In this document: piece after piece, positions 28,060-36,885 of the stretch
Layout: every line of letters starts with the position of its first letter
How positions within the stretch are numbered: position 1 is the stretch's first letter
Assembly: GCF_007991615.1 (NCBI RefSeq)
Contig: NZ_BJYR01000016.1
Location: 1 to 64,000, forward strand
Direction of reading: 5' to 3'
DNA from: Novosphingobium sediminis
Lineage (GTDB): Bacteria > Pseudomonadota > Alphaproteobacteria > Sphingomonadales > Sphingomonadaceae
DNA length: 64,000 bases
Notes under the pieces: model-generated
What the model was told of the DNA's origin: nothing
What the model saw: only the letters and a program-made list of their open reading frames with translations
Database searches by the model: none
Translations under genes and position numbers: made by a program

Positions 28060-28791
28060 TCAGGCCGCGGCGAGCGTGACCCGCGCCACCGGACGGCGAC
28101 GGCGAGCCAGCGCGAGGCCGACAATGCCAGCGCCGAACAGGCCCAGCATGCCCGGCTCGGGAACCGGCGTACCGCCCGTCGAGGTGCTGCCACCGCTGGT
28201 CGAGCTCGAGATCGTGCCAGCGCCCGTTGCCGAGCTGACGCCCGGGATGCCGGTGATCGACTGATAACGGACGTAGAAGTCGCTCAGCGTCAGCGCCGAA
28301 ACCGGCGAGGCGAAGCTCAGAACGAAGCTGCCGGTGCCGGTCTGGCCGAGGGTCAGGCCGCCGCTGCCGCCGCCGGAGCAGGCGCCCGTGTTGGCATCCT
28401 TGAAGCACACATCAACGGTGCCGATCCCGTTGGGATAGTTCGAGTTGAGCTGCGTGAACCCGTAGGCGCCGGTCGAGGACGCGCCGGTGATCGTCGGATC
28501 GGTGTTGAACGCAAAGCCCGAGATGCGCGAGCCGGTCACCGGGGCCGAGCTCGTGTTGCTGACCGAGTAATCGAACGTGTAATCGTTGCCCGAGACGCCG
28601 GTCAGCGTGAACGTGGTCGAGCCGGTGAGGCCGCCGATCGAGGCGCCGCCATTGCTGTCATAGCCGTTGTAGTCGAGCGTCACGGCCTTGCCGATGTCGC
28701 TGGAGTTGAACAGCATCGAGTCGGCAAGCGCTGGCGAAGCGACCGTCAACGATGCCGCGACCGCGATTGCGAACTGTGCGTAGGTGTTCAT
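28060..28791 (-). CDS. PEP-CTERM sorted secreted protein (cistern-like)
   Basis: A 243-residue exported protein. It has a signal peptide ending SPALA near residue 23, then a Gly/Ser/Thr-rich beta-type body with one Cys pair (VCFKD ... GACSG), a serine/threonine linker, and a C-terminal sorting signal made of VPEPG, a hydrophobic helix (GLFGAGIVGLALA) and RRRR. This is the PEP-CTERM signal, which exosortase cuts after the protein reaches the membrane. The body matches the cistern type of PEP-CTERM protein as I remember it. The exosortase gene is not in this window. It diverges from the TPR gene at 28980. Confidence 0.9.
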   Translation of the reverse strand: MNTYAQFAIAVAASLTVASPALADSMLFNSSDIGKAVTLDYNGYDSNGGASIGGLTGSTTFTLTGVSGNDYTFDYSVSNTSSAPVTGSRISGFAFNTDPTITGASSTGAYGFTQLNSNYPNGIGTVDVCFKDANTGACSGGGSGGLTLGQTGTGSFVLSFASPVSALTLSDFYVRYQSITGIPGVSSATGAGTISSSTSGGSTSTGGTPVPEPGMLGLFGAGIVGLALARRRRPVARVTLAAA

Positions 28792-28979
28792 GACCCTGCC
28801 CCTGAGTAGTTAAAATGTGGTCCTGCTCTTACGCTGCAAACACCATGCCATTCGCGGAAACACGCCATTTCGGATGATTAACAATGTGCCGCTTGTAAAC
28901 CATTCCGACGATCCGGGTGCCAGGTGAGCATCGGCCCGCTTCAACCAATTATCAGGGCTTAGGTGGTATTGGTGATGCC

Positions 28980-30497
28980 GTGAAACGCTCCGCACTTCTC
29001 GCCGCCCTGCTGCTGCTTGCAGCATGCTCGCGCACCGATCCGGCGGCGCAGTATGCGTCCGCGCAAAAGGCATTCGCCGCGGAAGACTATGCAGCAGCCC
29101 GTGCGCAGGTTCTGGGCGCGCTCGACGGTGATGGCGGCAACCGTGACATGATGTTGCTGCTTGCCCGCACCCAGCTCAAACTGGGCGATGGCGACGGCGC
29201 GCAGGCGACCCTGACGCGCCTTGAGGAAGGCGGCCTTGCCAGTGCTGAACTCAGCCGGATGAAGGCCGAGGCTGCGATCCTGCGCGGCCAGCCGCAAGCC
29301 GCGCTAACCCTGCTCGGCCGCGACAATACCGCGGATGCCTGGCGGCTTCGCGCGGCGGCACAGAATGCGAATGGCAATTCGCCGGCTGCGCTTGATGCCT
29401 TGCGCCGCGGCCTCGCAGTGGATCCGCGCAACTATGCGCTGGTGCACGACCATGCGCGCTTCCTGATCGCCGCGCAGGACTATCCCGCTGCCGGCAAGGC
29501 GGTCGAGACCCTGCGTCAACTGGGGCCGGGGCGGCTCGACACACTGATGATGGCCGGAAGTCTGGCGGCGAAGCTGGGCCAACTCGCGGCAGCAAAGCAG
29601 AACTTCAGCGCAGCCGCCGACGCCTTCCCCGCGCGGGTGGAGCCGCTGACTGCGCTTGCCAGCCTCGCAGACATGGAAGGGCAGATCGACGCGGCGCTGC
29701 AGATTGTCGCGCGGGCGGCGAAGATTGCCCCCAACCATCCCGAGGTGATCGATCTCACCGTGCTGCTCGCTTCCGAGAAGGGCGATTGGGAGACGGTGCG
29801 CAAGACGCTTGTCGGGCAGGAAGCGACGCTCGATCCGCGTTCGGCCAATGGCATGAGCTATGCCGAGGCGCTGCTGCGGCTGGGCCACCCCGAACAGGCG
29901 CGCGCGATGTTTGCGCAGGCGCTGCTGCTATCGCCGCAGAACCCCTATTCGCGGCTCATGCTGGCCGAGGCGCAATTGGCGGTCGGCGATGCCCGCACGG
30001 CGCTTCGCACGGTACAGCCGCTGTCAGACAGTGTGCTTGCAGGCGAACGCGCGCTTGATCTGGCGGTGCGAGCTGCCAAGGCGGCGAATGATCCATCGGC
30101 CGGTGCCTTGCTGGCACGGCTGCAATCACCGGCGTTCAAGGCCAGCCAGCAATTGGCAAACGCCGGGCAGGCCGCAATGGTCCGGCAGGACTGGCCTGCC
30201 GTGCTGGCGGCTTTCGGGCAGATCCCGGGGCATGAGAACGATGCCGAAGCGCTCCGACGCATGGCGCTGGCCGCGCTGCGGAGCGGTCAGGCAGATGTCG
30301 CTCTGAGCTACGCCGACCGTGCTCTCGATCTCGCGCCGCGCAATGCCGACAATTTGCACATGGCCGCGCTGGTGCGCCTGGAATCGGGCCGCGACCGCGA
30401 TCAGATGCTGCGTCTTATGAAAGCAGCCAGTCAGCTCGACCCCGCGAACCGGGTAATTCGTGCGGATCTGGCGCGCGCGATGAACGCGGGCGGATAA
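28980..30497 (+). CDS. TPR lipoprotein, PEP-CTERM system type (copy 2)
   Basis: A 505-residue protein from a GTG start at 28980, chosen because it places the lipoprotein signal (KRSALLAALLLLAACS) at the very N-terminus; an earlier in-frame GTG at 28917 would add 21 unlikely residues. TPR-like helical repeats fill the rest, with segments such as AEAAILRGQPQAALTLLG and ALRSGQADVALSYADRALDL that parallel the gene at 26460 (AEAALLRGQTQEALTALG). The two are likely paralogues. Probably anchored in the outer membrane and used as a binding scaffold. It converges with the repeat-rich PEP-CTERM gene. Confidence 0.85.
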   Translation: MKRSALLAALLLLAACSRTDPAAQYASAQKAFAAEDYAAARAQVLGALDGDGGNRDMMLLLARTQLKLGDGDGAQATLTRLEEGGLASAELSRMKAEAAILRGQPQAALTLLGRDNTADAWRLRAAAQNANGNSPAALDALRRGLAVDPRNYALVHDHARFLIAAQDYPAAGKAVETLRQLGPGRLDTLMMAGSLAAKLGQLAAAKQNFSAAADAFPARVEPLTALASLADMEGQIDAALQIVARAAKIAPNHPEVIDLTVLLASEKGDWETVRKTLVGQEATLDPRSANGMSYAEALLRLGHPEQARAMFAQALLLSPQNPYSRLMLAEAQLAVGDARTALRTVQPLSDSVLAGERALDLAVRAAKAANDPSAGALLARLQSPAFKASQQLANAGQAAMVRQDWPAVLAAFGQIPGHENDAEALRRMALAALRSGQADVALSYADRALDLAPRNADNLHMAALVRLESGRDRDQMLRLMKAASQLDPANRVIRADLARAMNAGG

Positions 30498-30527
30498 GTC
30501 CCCTGCATCGCTGCTGTTGCCCTACCG

Positions 30528-30561
30528 GTCCTTCAGGGGCTGTGGCAGCGCCCTGAAGGAC
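30528..30561. terminator. Hairpin between convergent genes
   Basis: A perfect 11-base stem, GTCCTTCAGGG / CCCTGAAGGAC, with a 12-base loop, placed between the stops of the TPR gene and the PEP-CTERM gene. There is no T-run on either side, so intrinsic termination is likely but not certain. Confidence 0.5.
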
Positions 30562-30587
30562 AGTGGGTGGGGCAGGGGCTTTCGAGA

Positions 30588-30968
30588 TTAGCGGCGGCGG
30601 CGACGCGCCAGCGCGAGGCCCACGAAGCCGAGGCCCATCATGCCGAGCATGCCCGGTTCCGGAACCGAGGTGCCGCCAGACGTGGTGGTGGTGCCGCCGC
30701 TGGTCGTGGTCGTGCCGCCCGTGGTGGTCGTGCCACCGGTCGTCGTGGTGCCTCCAGTGGTGGTTGTGCCGCCCGATGTGGTGGTCGTGCCGCCCGTGGT
30801 CGTCGTGGTGCCACCGGTCGTGGTCGAAGTCGTGCTCGAACCGCACATCGTGCTGCCGGACGGGTGGCCGCAATCGCAATAGTGCGTGTGCTTAACCCAG
30901 GCCGAAGCCGGGCTGGAAATCGCGGCGAGACCCAGAAGGGCGGCCGAAGTAAGCAGGATGCGTTTCAT
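30588..30968 (-). CDS. PEP-CTERM protein with Thr/Gly tandem repeats
   Basis: A 126-residue protein with a signal peptide (AALLGLAAISSPASA), a short Cys/His-rich stretch (KHTHYCDCGHPSGSTMC), then residues 46-99 made of eight TTTTGG-like units, then SVPEPG, a hydrophobic helix (MGLGFVGLALA) and RRRRR. The PEP-CTERM end means exosortase processing and export. The repeat would be flexible and rich in possible glycosylation sites; PEP-CTERM proteins are often glycosylated in extracellular matrix. The middle is too simple in sequence for homology search. Its upstream region (30969-31106) holds TTAACC half-sites. Confidence 0.88.
   Translation of the reverse strand: MKRILLTSAALLGLAAISSPASAWVKHTHYCDCGHPSGSTMCGSSTTSTTTGGTTTTTGGTTTTSGGTTTTGGTTTTGGTTTTGGTTTTSGGTTTTSGGTSVPEPGMLGMMGLGFVGLALARRRRR
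30672..30833 (-). repeat. Coding tandem repeat, units of 18-21 bases
   Basis: Encodes the Thr-Thr-Thr-Thr-Gly-Gly array (some units have five Thr or an extra Ser). Synonymous codon variation among units suggests an old array held by selection, but copy number could still change by slippage. Confidence 0.9.
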
Positions 30969-31106
30969 GGTAGTGTCCCCTTGCCATAACCGTGGTTAAA
31001 CGTAGACAAAGCAAACTTGATGCCAAATACGCATTTCTGCCGATTATGCTGGTTAACGCATGTTTGGACGTCACGTTACTGTAAGCGAAACCGACGCTCG
31101 GAAAGG

Positions 31107-31673
31107 CTAATTCTGGCGTAGTGAGACCTCGCTCATGAACCGCACGCTGTCGCCGGAAGCGAGCCATTCGGCCTCTCCGGCAACCGCGCCGAGCATGGTC
31201 ACGAGGTCGTCCTGCTCGGCCTTGGCGAAATTGCCCAGCACGTAGCCCGTCACGCGGTCCTTGTGTCCCGGGTGCCCGATGCCGAGCCGCACGCGGCGGA
31301 ATTCAGGCCCGATGTGCTGGTCGATCGAGCGCAGGCCATTATGCCCGGCATGGCCGCCGCCCTGCTTCACCTTGACCTTGAATGGCGCCAGATCGAGCTC
31401 GTCGTGGAACACCGTCAGCGCATCGGGGCCAAGCTTGTAGAAGCGCAGCGCCTCGCTCACCGCGCGGCCGCTTTCATTCATGAATGTTGCGGGCTTGTGG
31501 AGGATGATCCGCTGCTGGCCAATGCGGCCATCCTGCACCCAGCCCTGGAACTTCTTCTGGACGGGGCCGAAGGAATGCACCTCGGCGATGGTGTCCAGCG
31601 CCATGAAGCCGACATTGTGCCGGTGGAGGGCATATTGTGGCCCGGGATTGCCGAGGCCGACCCAGAGCTGCAT
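31107..31673 (-). CDS. pth: Peptidyl-tRNA hydrolase
   Basis: A 188-residue enzyme that frees tRNA from peptides dropped off the ribosome. Landmarks are the N-terminal WVGLGNPGPQYALHRHNVGFM, with the catalytic His of RHNVGF, then KPATFMNESG and HDELDLAPFKVKVKQGGGHAGHNGLRS with the Asp/His/Asn substrate contacts. Length and layout are normal. It lies downstream of rplY, an arrangement common in bacteria. The 190-base gap between them holds a pair of inverted intergenic repeats. Confidence 0.97.
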   Translation of the reverse strand: MQLWVGLGNPGPQYALHRHNVGFMALDTIAEVHSFGPVQKKFQGWVQDGRIGQQRIILHKPATFMNESGRAVSEALRFYKLGPDALTVFHDELDLAPFKVKVKQGGGHAGHNGLRSIDQHIGPEFRRVRLGIGHPGHKDRVTGYVLGNFAKAEQDDLVTMLGAVAGEAEWLASGDSVRFMSEVSLRQN

Positions 31674-31722
31674 CGCGCGCTCTCCTGTTGTGGGACCGGG
31701 AAGGGATGCGGGGCCAGATAAA

Positions 31723-31808
31723 CGTCACCCCGGACCTGCTCCAGGGCCCCGCTACCTTCACCGCAATTGCGGAGCAAGCAGGACCCGGGGTCAAGCCCGG
31801 GGTGATGT
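31723..31808. repeat. Inverted pair of dispersed intergenic repeat
   Basis: The left arm CGTCACCCCGGACCTGCTCC and the right arm GGTCAAGCCCGGGGTGATGT are imperfect reverse complements around about 35 bases. A very similar unit lies at 54973-54999. This resembles the REP-like repeats seen between genes in sphingomonads. Confidence 0.75.
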
Positions 31809-31864
31809 AGCAGGGGCGAGCCGGTCCCCCAAAGGAGCCCGGCCCGCAAACCTTGCAGCAGCGA

Positions 31865-32473
31865 TCAGGCCGCCGAAGTCTCGTTGTCGCCTTCGGCGCT
31901 CTTCAGAGCCGAGGGAGCAACGATCGTCGCGATGGTGAAATCGCGGTCGGTGATCGCCGAGCGCGAACCAGCCGGCAGCGTGACGCTGCTGATGTGGATC
32001 GAATCGCCAACGTCGGCGCCCGAGACGTCGACAGCGATATCGTCGGGGATCTTGTCCGCTTCGCAGATCAGATCGAGCTCGTGACGGACGATGTTCAGCA
32101 CGCCGCCCTTCTTGAGGCCGGGCGACTTGGCTTCGTTCACGAACACCACCGGCACCGAGACTTCGACCGCGCGGTCAGCCGAGATGCGGAGGAAATCGGC
32201 GTGGAGCGGGCGCTCCGAAACCGGGTGGAAGGCAACGTCCTTGGGCAGCGTGCGAACGGTTTCGCCGCCGACGGTGAGCTCGACGATCGAGTTGAAGAAG
32301 TGACCGGTGCCAAGCTGGCGACGCAGTTCCTTTTCTTCGACGTGGATCGCAACCGGATCCTGATTGCCGCCGTAGATCACGGCGGGGGTGCGGCCTTCGC
32401 GACGAAGTGCACGGGAGGCTCCCTTGCCAGCCCGTTCACGCGTCTCGGCCGGCAGATGCAGCGTATCGCTCAT
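31865..32473 (-). CDS. rplY: Ribosomal protein L25, CTC family
   Basis: A 202-residue 5S-rRNA-binding protein; the ATG at 32473 ([10 protein letters not shown]) is preferred to the one at 32488. The N-terminal L25 domain ([20 protein letters not shown] and [13 protein letters not shown]) is followed by the extra C-terminal domain of the CTC/TL5 form ([20 protein letters not shown]). It stabilises the central protuberance of the 50S subunit. It is followed by pth on the same strand. The C-terminal residues are acidic and Ala-rich. Confidence 0.95.
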   Translation of the reverse strand: MSDTLHLPAETRERAGKGASRALRREGRTPAVIYGGNQDPVAIHVEEKELRRQLGTGHFFNSIVELTVGGETVRTLPKDVAFHPVSERPLHADFLRISADRAVEVSVPVVFVNEAKSPGLKKGGVLNIVRHELDLICEADKIPDDIAVDVSGADVGDSIHISSVTLPAGSRSAITDRDFTIATIVAPSALKSAEGDNETSAA

Positions 32474-32608
32474 TGTCCGTACCTTCACGTTATGTTGTTC
32501 AACCGATTTCCCCGCGCCACGCCTCCAGGGATGACCATGCGCGCGAAGAAGCGGCGGCCCTTAGCGGGTCGGTGCGAAAAAGCAAGTGAAACCGGGGGGA
32601 GTGGGGGG

Positions 32609-33529
32609 TCAATAAACCCGCTTCACCAGCCACCCGCGCGCTTCGAGGAGGCGGGGGAGGCCGTCTACACCTGCCACATGCGCCGCGCCTACCGCAATGA
32701 ACGGCTTGGCGCCCGATTTCAGCATGGTGTTGATCTGGTCCGCCCACGCCAGATTGCGCCGGGTGAGGAGGGCCGCGCGCAGCTCGGGATTGGCGAGGAA
32801 GCCCGTTTGCGCCTCGCGCGCGATACCCAGTTCATCGCCGCGCAGCCAAAGCGCCAGCATGTCCTTGTCATCGTCGCGGTTATCGGCTGCTTCGTGCGCC
32901 ACCTGTTCAAGCAGCACGGTCTGCGCACGCGGCGGGAGCGTATCGAAAATGCCGAACTGGCTGTCGATGGTCTCCAGCCCTGTCACCGGCTTCGCTCCGA
33001 TCACCTTGCGCAGCTCGGGCTCCACGCCGCTATCGGGCTCCATGCCCTGCTTGAGCCCGCCGATCGCGGCGATCTGCAACGCCACGGCCCAGCTTTCCTG
33101 ATCCTTGAACTGCCCGTCGTTCAGCGACAAGTCCTTGTAGACCTTGGCCAGATCGGCCCGGAACTTCACGCCAACGCGCTCGCTTGGCGCGGGCAGGCCC
33201 GGGGTGAACGCCAGCCGGCCCAGCGCTTCGCCTGCGATCTGCGGATTGAGCGGCTCGCCGATCTCGAGCACCAGCCGGTCCGCTCCGCCGATGGCGCTGT
33301 CTATCACCGGGCGGCGCCAATGCGTCCCCGGAGGCAACGAGTGCACCGTGCCGAGCAGCCAGCCGTGCACGCCGGTGCTGTCTGATATGGCCCATAGCGC
33401 CACTTTGGCGGGCTCGTCCTGCGGCGATTTGGCCGCACCGCAGGCTGCAAGCGCGATCAGCAGGAAGGCCGCGAACAACCGGGCCAGGCTGGGAAGGGGG
33501 CGGGGAAGGGGGGAGGTCTGGCGCGTCAT
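32609..33529 (-). CDS. TraB/GumN-family lipoprotein
   Basis: A 306-residue protein from ATG 33529; the upstream open frame overlaps the glyQ leader region. The signal ends in a lipobox (LIALAAC), so the product is probably lipid-anchored. The body begins [26 protein letters not shown], the conserved opening of the TraB/GumN (TIKI-like) family, and continues with [10 protein letters not shown] and a C-terminal [17 protein letters not shown], whose Gly-His motifs may bind metal. Family members are putative metalloproteases. The gene diverges from glyQ across 104 bases. Confidence 0.87.
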   Translation of the reverse strand: MTRQTSPLPRPLPSLARLFAAFLLIALAACGAAKSPQDEPAKVALWAISDSTGVHGWLLGTVHSLPPGTHWRRPVIDSAIGGADRLVLEIGEPLNPQIAGEALGRLAFTPGLPAPSERVGVKFRADLAKVYKDLSLNDGQFKDQESWAVALQIAAIGGLKQGMEPDSGVEPELRKVIGAKPVTGLETIDSQFGIFDTLPPRAQTVLLEQVAHEAADNRDDDKDMLALWLRGDELGIAREAQTGFLANPELRAALLTRRNLAWADQINTMLKSGAKPFIAVGAAHVAGVDGLPRLLEARGWLVKRVY

Positions 33530-33633
33530 CGCCCCCAAGGGATGAACGAAGCGCGCGCCCTGCGCAAGAACCCCCATTCCGGCCCCGGCTGCCGGTTGAT
33601 TTGCGGCATGCAATCGGCCAAAGCGCGCGGGCC

Positions 33634-34548
33634 ATGGCAGACACCGCGAACACCCCCGCTTCTTCTCTCAGCGTGCAGGACATGATCCTTGCACTTCACG
33701 CCTATTGGGGCGCGAAAGGCTGTCTGATCCTGCAGCCCTACGACATGCGCATGGGCGCGGGCACGTTCCACCCGGCGACTACCTTGCGCGCGCTTGGGCC
33801 GCAGCCTTGGAATGCGGCCTATGTCCAGCCGAGCCGCCGGCCGACGGACGGCCGCTATGGCGAGAATCCGAACCGCCTGCAGCACTATTATCAGTACCAG
33901 GTCATCATGAAGCCGAGCCCGCCGGACTTGCAGGCGCTCTATCTTGGCAGCCTTGCCGCGATCGGCATCGATCCGCTGCTCCATGATATCCGCTTCGTGG
34001 AAGACGACTGGGAGTCGCCCACGCTCGGCGCTTGGGGGCTGGGCTGGGAGGTTTGGTGCGACGGCATGGAAGTCACCCAGTTCACCTATTTCCAGCAGAT
34101 GGGCGGCTTCGATTGCAAGCCGGTCGCTGGCGAACTGACCTACGGCCTCGAACGCCTCGCGATGTATATCCAGGGCGTCGACAACGTCTATGACCTGCGC
34201 TTCAACGATCACGGCGTGAGCTATGGCGACGTGTTCCTCGAAAACGAGCGCCAGATGTCGACGTGGAACTTCGAGGTCGCGGACACCGAGACGCTGTTCG
34301 AAGGCTTCCGCCGCGCCGAGGCCGAGTGCCGCAAGGCGCTTGACGCCAAGGTGCCGATCGCCGCTTACGAGCAGGCAATCGAGGCAAGCCACCTGTTCAA
34401 CCTGCTTCAGGCGCGCGGCGTGATCTCCGTGCAGGAACGCGCGAGCTACATGGGCCGGGTGCGCGATCTCGCGCGCGGTTCGTGCGAGGGCTACATGGAG
34501 AAGTACCGTCCCGAATGGGAAGCGAAGTTCCCGGGGTGGACGGCATGA
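33634..34548 (+). CDS. glyQ: Glycyl-tRNA synthetase alpha subunit
   Basis: A 304-residue class II synthetase subunit from ATG 33634. It opens with [20 protein letters not shown] and carries [36 protein letters not shown] and [14 protein letters not shown], the near-invariant blocks of GlyQ that build the adenylate site. It charges tRNA-Gly together with the beta subunit encoded by the next gene; its stop overlaps the glyS start in ATGA (34545-34548). Nothing unusual is seen. Confidence 0.98.
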   Translation: MADTANTPASSLSVQDMILALHAYWGAKGCLILQPYDMRMGAGTFHPATTLRALGPQPWNAAYVQPSRRPTDGRYGENPNRLQHYYQYQVIMKPSPPDLQALYLGSLAAIGIDPLLHDIRFVEDDWESPTLGAWGLGWEVWCDGMEVTQFTYFQQMGGFDCKPVAGELTYGLERLAMYIQGVDNVYDLRFNDHGVSYGDVFLENERQMSTWNFEVADTETLFEGFRRAEAECRKALDAKVPIAAYEQAIEASHLFNLLQARGVISVQERASYMGRVRDLARGSCEGYMEKYRPEWEAKFPGWTA

Positions 34549-36812
34549 GCCCAATGACCACAAACGCAGATTTCCTCCTCGAGCTGCGTTCGGAAGAGAT
34601 CCCCGCGCGGATGCAGGCCGGCGCGCGCGCCGATCTCGAAAAGCTGTTCCGCCGCGAGATGGAGGCTGCCGGCCTCGCCGTCGGCGCGCTGACCGTATGG
34701 TCCACCCCGCGCCGCCTGACGCTGATCGCGCGCGGCCTTCCACTCGCGACCGAGGCGGTGCGCGAGGAAACCAAGGGCCCGCGCACTTCGGCGCCCGAGC
34801 AGGCGCTCGAAGGCTTTCTGCGCAAGACGGGCCTGACCAAGGACCAACTCACCGAACGCGATGGCGTGTGGTTCGCCGTGGTCGAGAAGCCCGGCCGCGC
34901 CGCTGCTGATGTGCTGGCCGAGGCCATCCCCGCGATCATCCGCGCGTTCCCCTGGCCCAAGTCGCAGCGCTGGGGCGCGGCGAGCCTTCAGCCGGATTCG
35001 CTGCGCTGGGTGCGTCCGCTTTCCGGCATCGTTGCGCTGCTCGGCGGGGAAGTTGTGCACTGCGAGATTGGCGGCATCTCCTCCGGCCGCACCACGATGG
35101 GCCACCGCTTCCACCACAGCGGCGAGATCGTGATCGAGGGCGTCGAGGACTACGCCGCGAAGCTGCGCGATGCTCACGTGATCGTCGACCATGCCGAGCG
35201 TGAAGGCATTGTTCGCGAGGGCGCGCGCAAGGCAGCCGCAGACGCCGGGCTCGTTCTTGTTGAAGACGAAGGCCTCGTGATCGAGAACGCGGGCCTCACC
35301 GAATGGCCGGTGCCGCTACTCGGGCGCTTTGACGAAGCGTTCCTCGAAGTGCCGCCCGAAGTCATCCAGCTTACCGCGCGGGTGAACCAGAAGTATTTCA
35401 TCTGCCGCGACAGTGCCGGGAAGCTGGCTAACGCGTTCGTCTGCACCGCCAACATTGCGGCGCATGACGGCGGCGCGATGATCGTCGCAGGCAACCGCAA
35501 GGTCCTCGCCGCGCGCCTCAGCGACGCACGCTTCTTCTGGGAGCAGGACCGCAAGACGCTGCTCTCGGTCCACGCCGAAAAGCTCGGCCGCATCACCTTC
35601 CACGAGAAGCTGGGCACGGTTGCCGATAAGGTAGCGCGCGTCGCGAAGCTCGCGGAATGGCTGGCGAGCGAAGGCATCGTGCGCGATTGCGATCCCGCGC
35701 AGGCACGCCTCGCCGCTGAGCTGTGCAAGGCCGATCTCGTCACCGAGATGGTCGGCGAATTCCCCGAACTGCAGGGCCTGATGGGCGGCTACTACGCCCG
35801 CGCCGAGGGACTGCCTGACGCAGTCGCCGACGCCATCCGCGATCACTACAAGCCGGTCGGGCAGGGCGATGATGTCCCCTCCGCGCCCGTTACGGTCGCC
35901 GTGGCGCTGGCAGACAAGCTCGATACGCTGGCGGGCTTCTTCGCAATCGACGAGAAGCCCACCGGCTCCAAGGACCCCTTCGCGCTGCGCCGCGCTGCGC
36001 TGGGCGTGATCCAGATCCTGCTGGCGGGCAAGGTGCGCTGCAATTTGACCGCAGTGCTGCGCGGGGCCATCGCCAGCGTGTTCGCTTCGGTGCTCGACCG
36101 TGCGATTGCGGGTGATGTCAACTTCGCGATCTACATCGAGAAGATCGGCAAGGTGCAGCCGCACCCCGCGCTGCCGACCGACGAATTCACTGCGCGGATT
36201 GCGGACTTCACTGCCGAACTGGGCGATTTCGAAATCAAGCTCGAGCCCTATTCGGAACTCGCGCTGGAGTTCCTGCGCACCGCGCCTACCGTGGTAGCCA
36301 ATACGCCTGCCGCGCTCGTCGCCTTCTTCGCCGATCGCCTCAAGGTCCAGCAGCGCGAAGCGGGTGTTCGCCATGACCTGATCGATGCGGTCTTCGCACT
36401 CGGCAGCGAGGACGATCTCGTCCGCCTGCTCGCGCGCGTCCATGCGTTGCAGGCCTTCGTCGGTACCGAGGACGGCGTGAATCTGCTCGCCGGCTACAAG
36501 CGCGCTGCCAATATCCTCAAGAAGGAAGCCTACGCCCCGCTGGCGGCGGACTACGAGCCGGAACCCGCCGAAGCGGCACTCGCCGCCTCGCTCGATGCTG
36601 CCGAACCGCGCGCCGAAACCGCTGTTGCAGCAGAGGATTTCACCGCCGCGATGGCTGCGCTCGCCACCTTGCGTGCGCCGATCGACGCCTTCTTCGAAAG
36701 CGTGACCGTCAACGATGCCGACCCGGCCAAACGTGCAGGGCGATTGGGGCTGCTTGACCGCTTTCGTGCTGCAGTGCACAAAGTTGCGGACTTTTCCCGC
36801 ATAGAGGGCTAA
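34545..36812 (+). CDS. glyS: Glycyl-tRNA synthetase beta subunit
   Basis: A 755-residue protein starting at the ATGA overlap with glyQ; an ATG three codons later (34554) is an alternative. It opens [15 protein letters not shown], the family N-terminus, and contains [11 protein letters not shown] and [17 protein letters not shown] typical of GlyS. The C-terminus has a DALR-type anticodon-binding domain (about residues 640-750). The beta subunit recognises the tRNA while the alpha subunit activates glycine. Length is slightly above the usual 690 residues, mainly from Ala-rich linkers. Confidence 0.97.
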   Translation: MSPMTTNADFLLELRSEEIPARMQAGARADLEKLFRREMEAAGLAVGALTVWSTPRRLTLIARGLPLATEAVREETKGPRTSAPEQALEGFLRKTGLTKDQLTERDGVWFAVVEKPGRAAADVLAEAIPAIIRAFPWPKSQRWGAASLQPDSLRWVRPLSGIVALLGGEVVHCEIGGISSGRTTMGHRFHHSGEIVIEGVEDYAAKLRDAHVIVDHAEREGIVREGARKAAADAGLVLVEDEGLVIENAGLTEWPVPLLGRFDEAFLEVPPEVIQLTARVNQKYFICRDSAGKLANAFVCTANIAAHDGGAMIVAGNRKVLAARLSDARFFWEQDRKTLLSVHAEKLGRITFHEKLGTVADKVARVAKLAEWLASEGIVRDCDPAQARLAAELCKADLVTEMVGEFPELQGLMGGYYARAEGLPDAVADAIRDHYKPVGQGDDVPSAPVTVAVALADKLDTLAGFFAIDEKPTGSKDPFALRRAALGVIQILLAGKVRCNLTAVLRGAIASVFASVLDRAIAGDVNFAIYIEKIGKVQPHPALPTDEFTARIADFTAELGDFEIKLEPYSELALEFLRTAPTVVANTPAALVAFFADRLKVQQREAGVRHDLIDAVFALGSEDDLVRLLARVHALQAFVGTEDGVNLLAGYKRAANILKKEAYAPLAADYEPEPAEAALAASLDAAEPRAETAVAAEDFTAAMAALATLRAPIDAFFESVTVNDADPAKRAGRLGLLDRFRAAVHKVADFSRIEG

Positions 36813-36885
36813 GGCGCCTTATCCATTCACGGCGAATCCGGGTTCAACCCGGACGAAATCACATTCGCAGGGAGCCTGTTGTCGC

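Noticed and set aside
30672-30833. Possible CRISPR array
   Set aside because: Units are short, in frame with codons for Thr/Gly, and have no spacers; it is a coding repeat.
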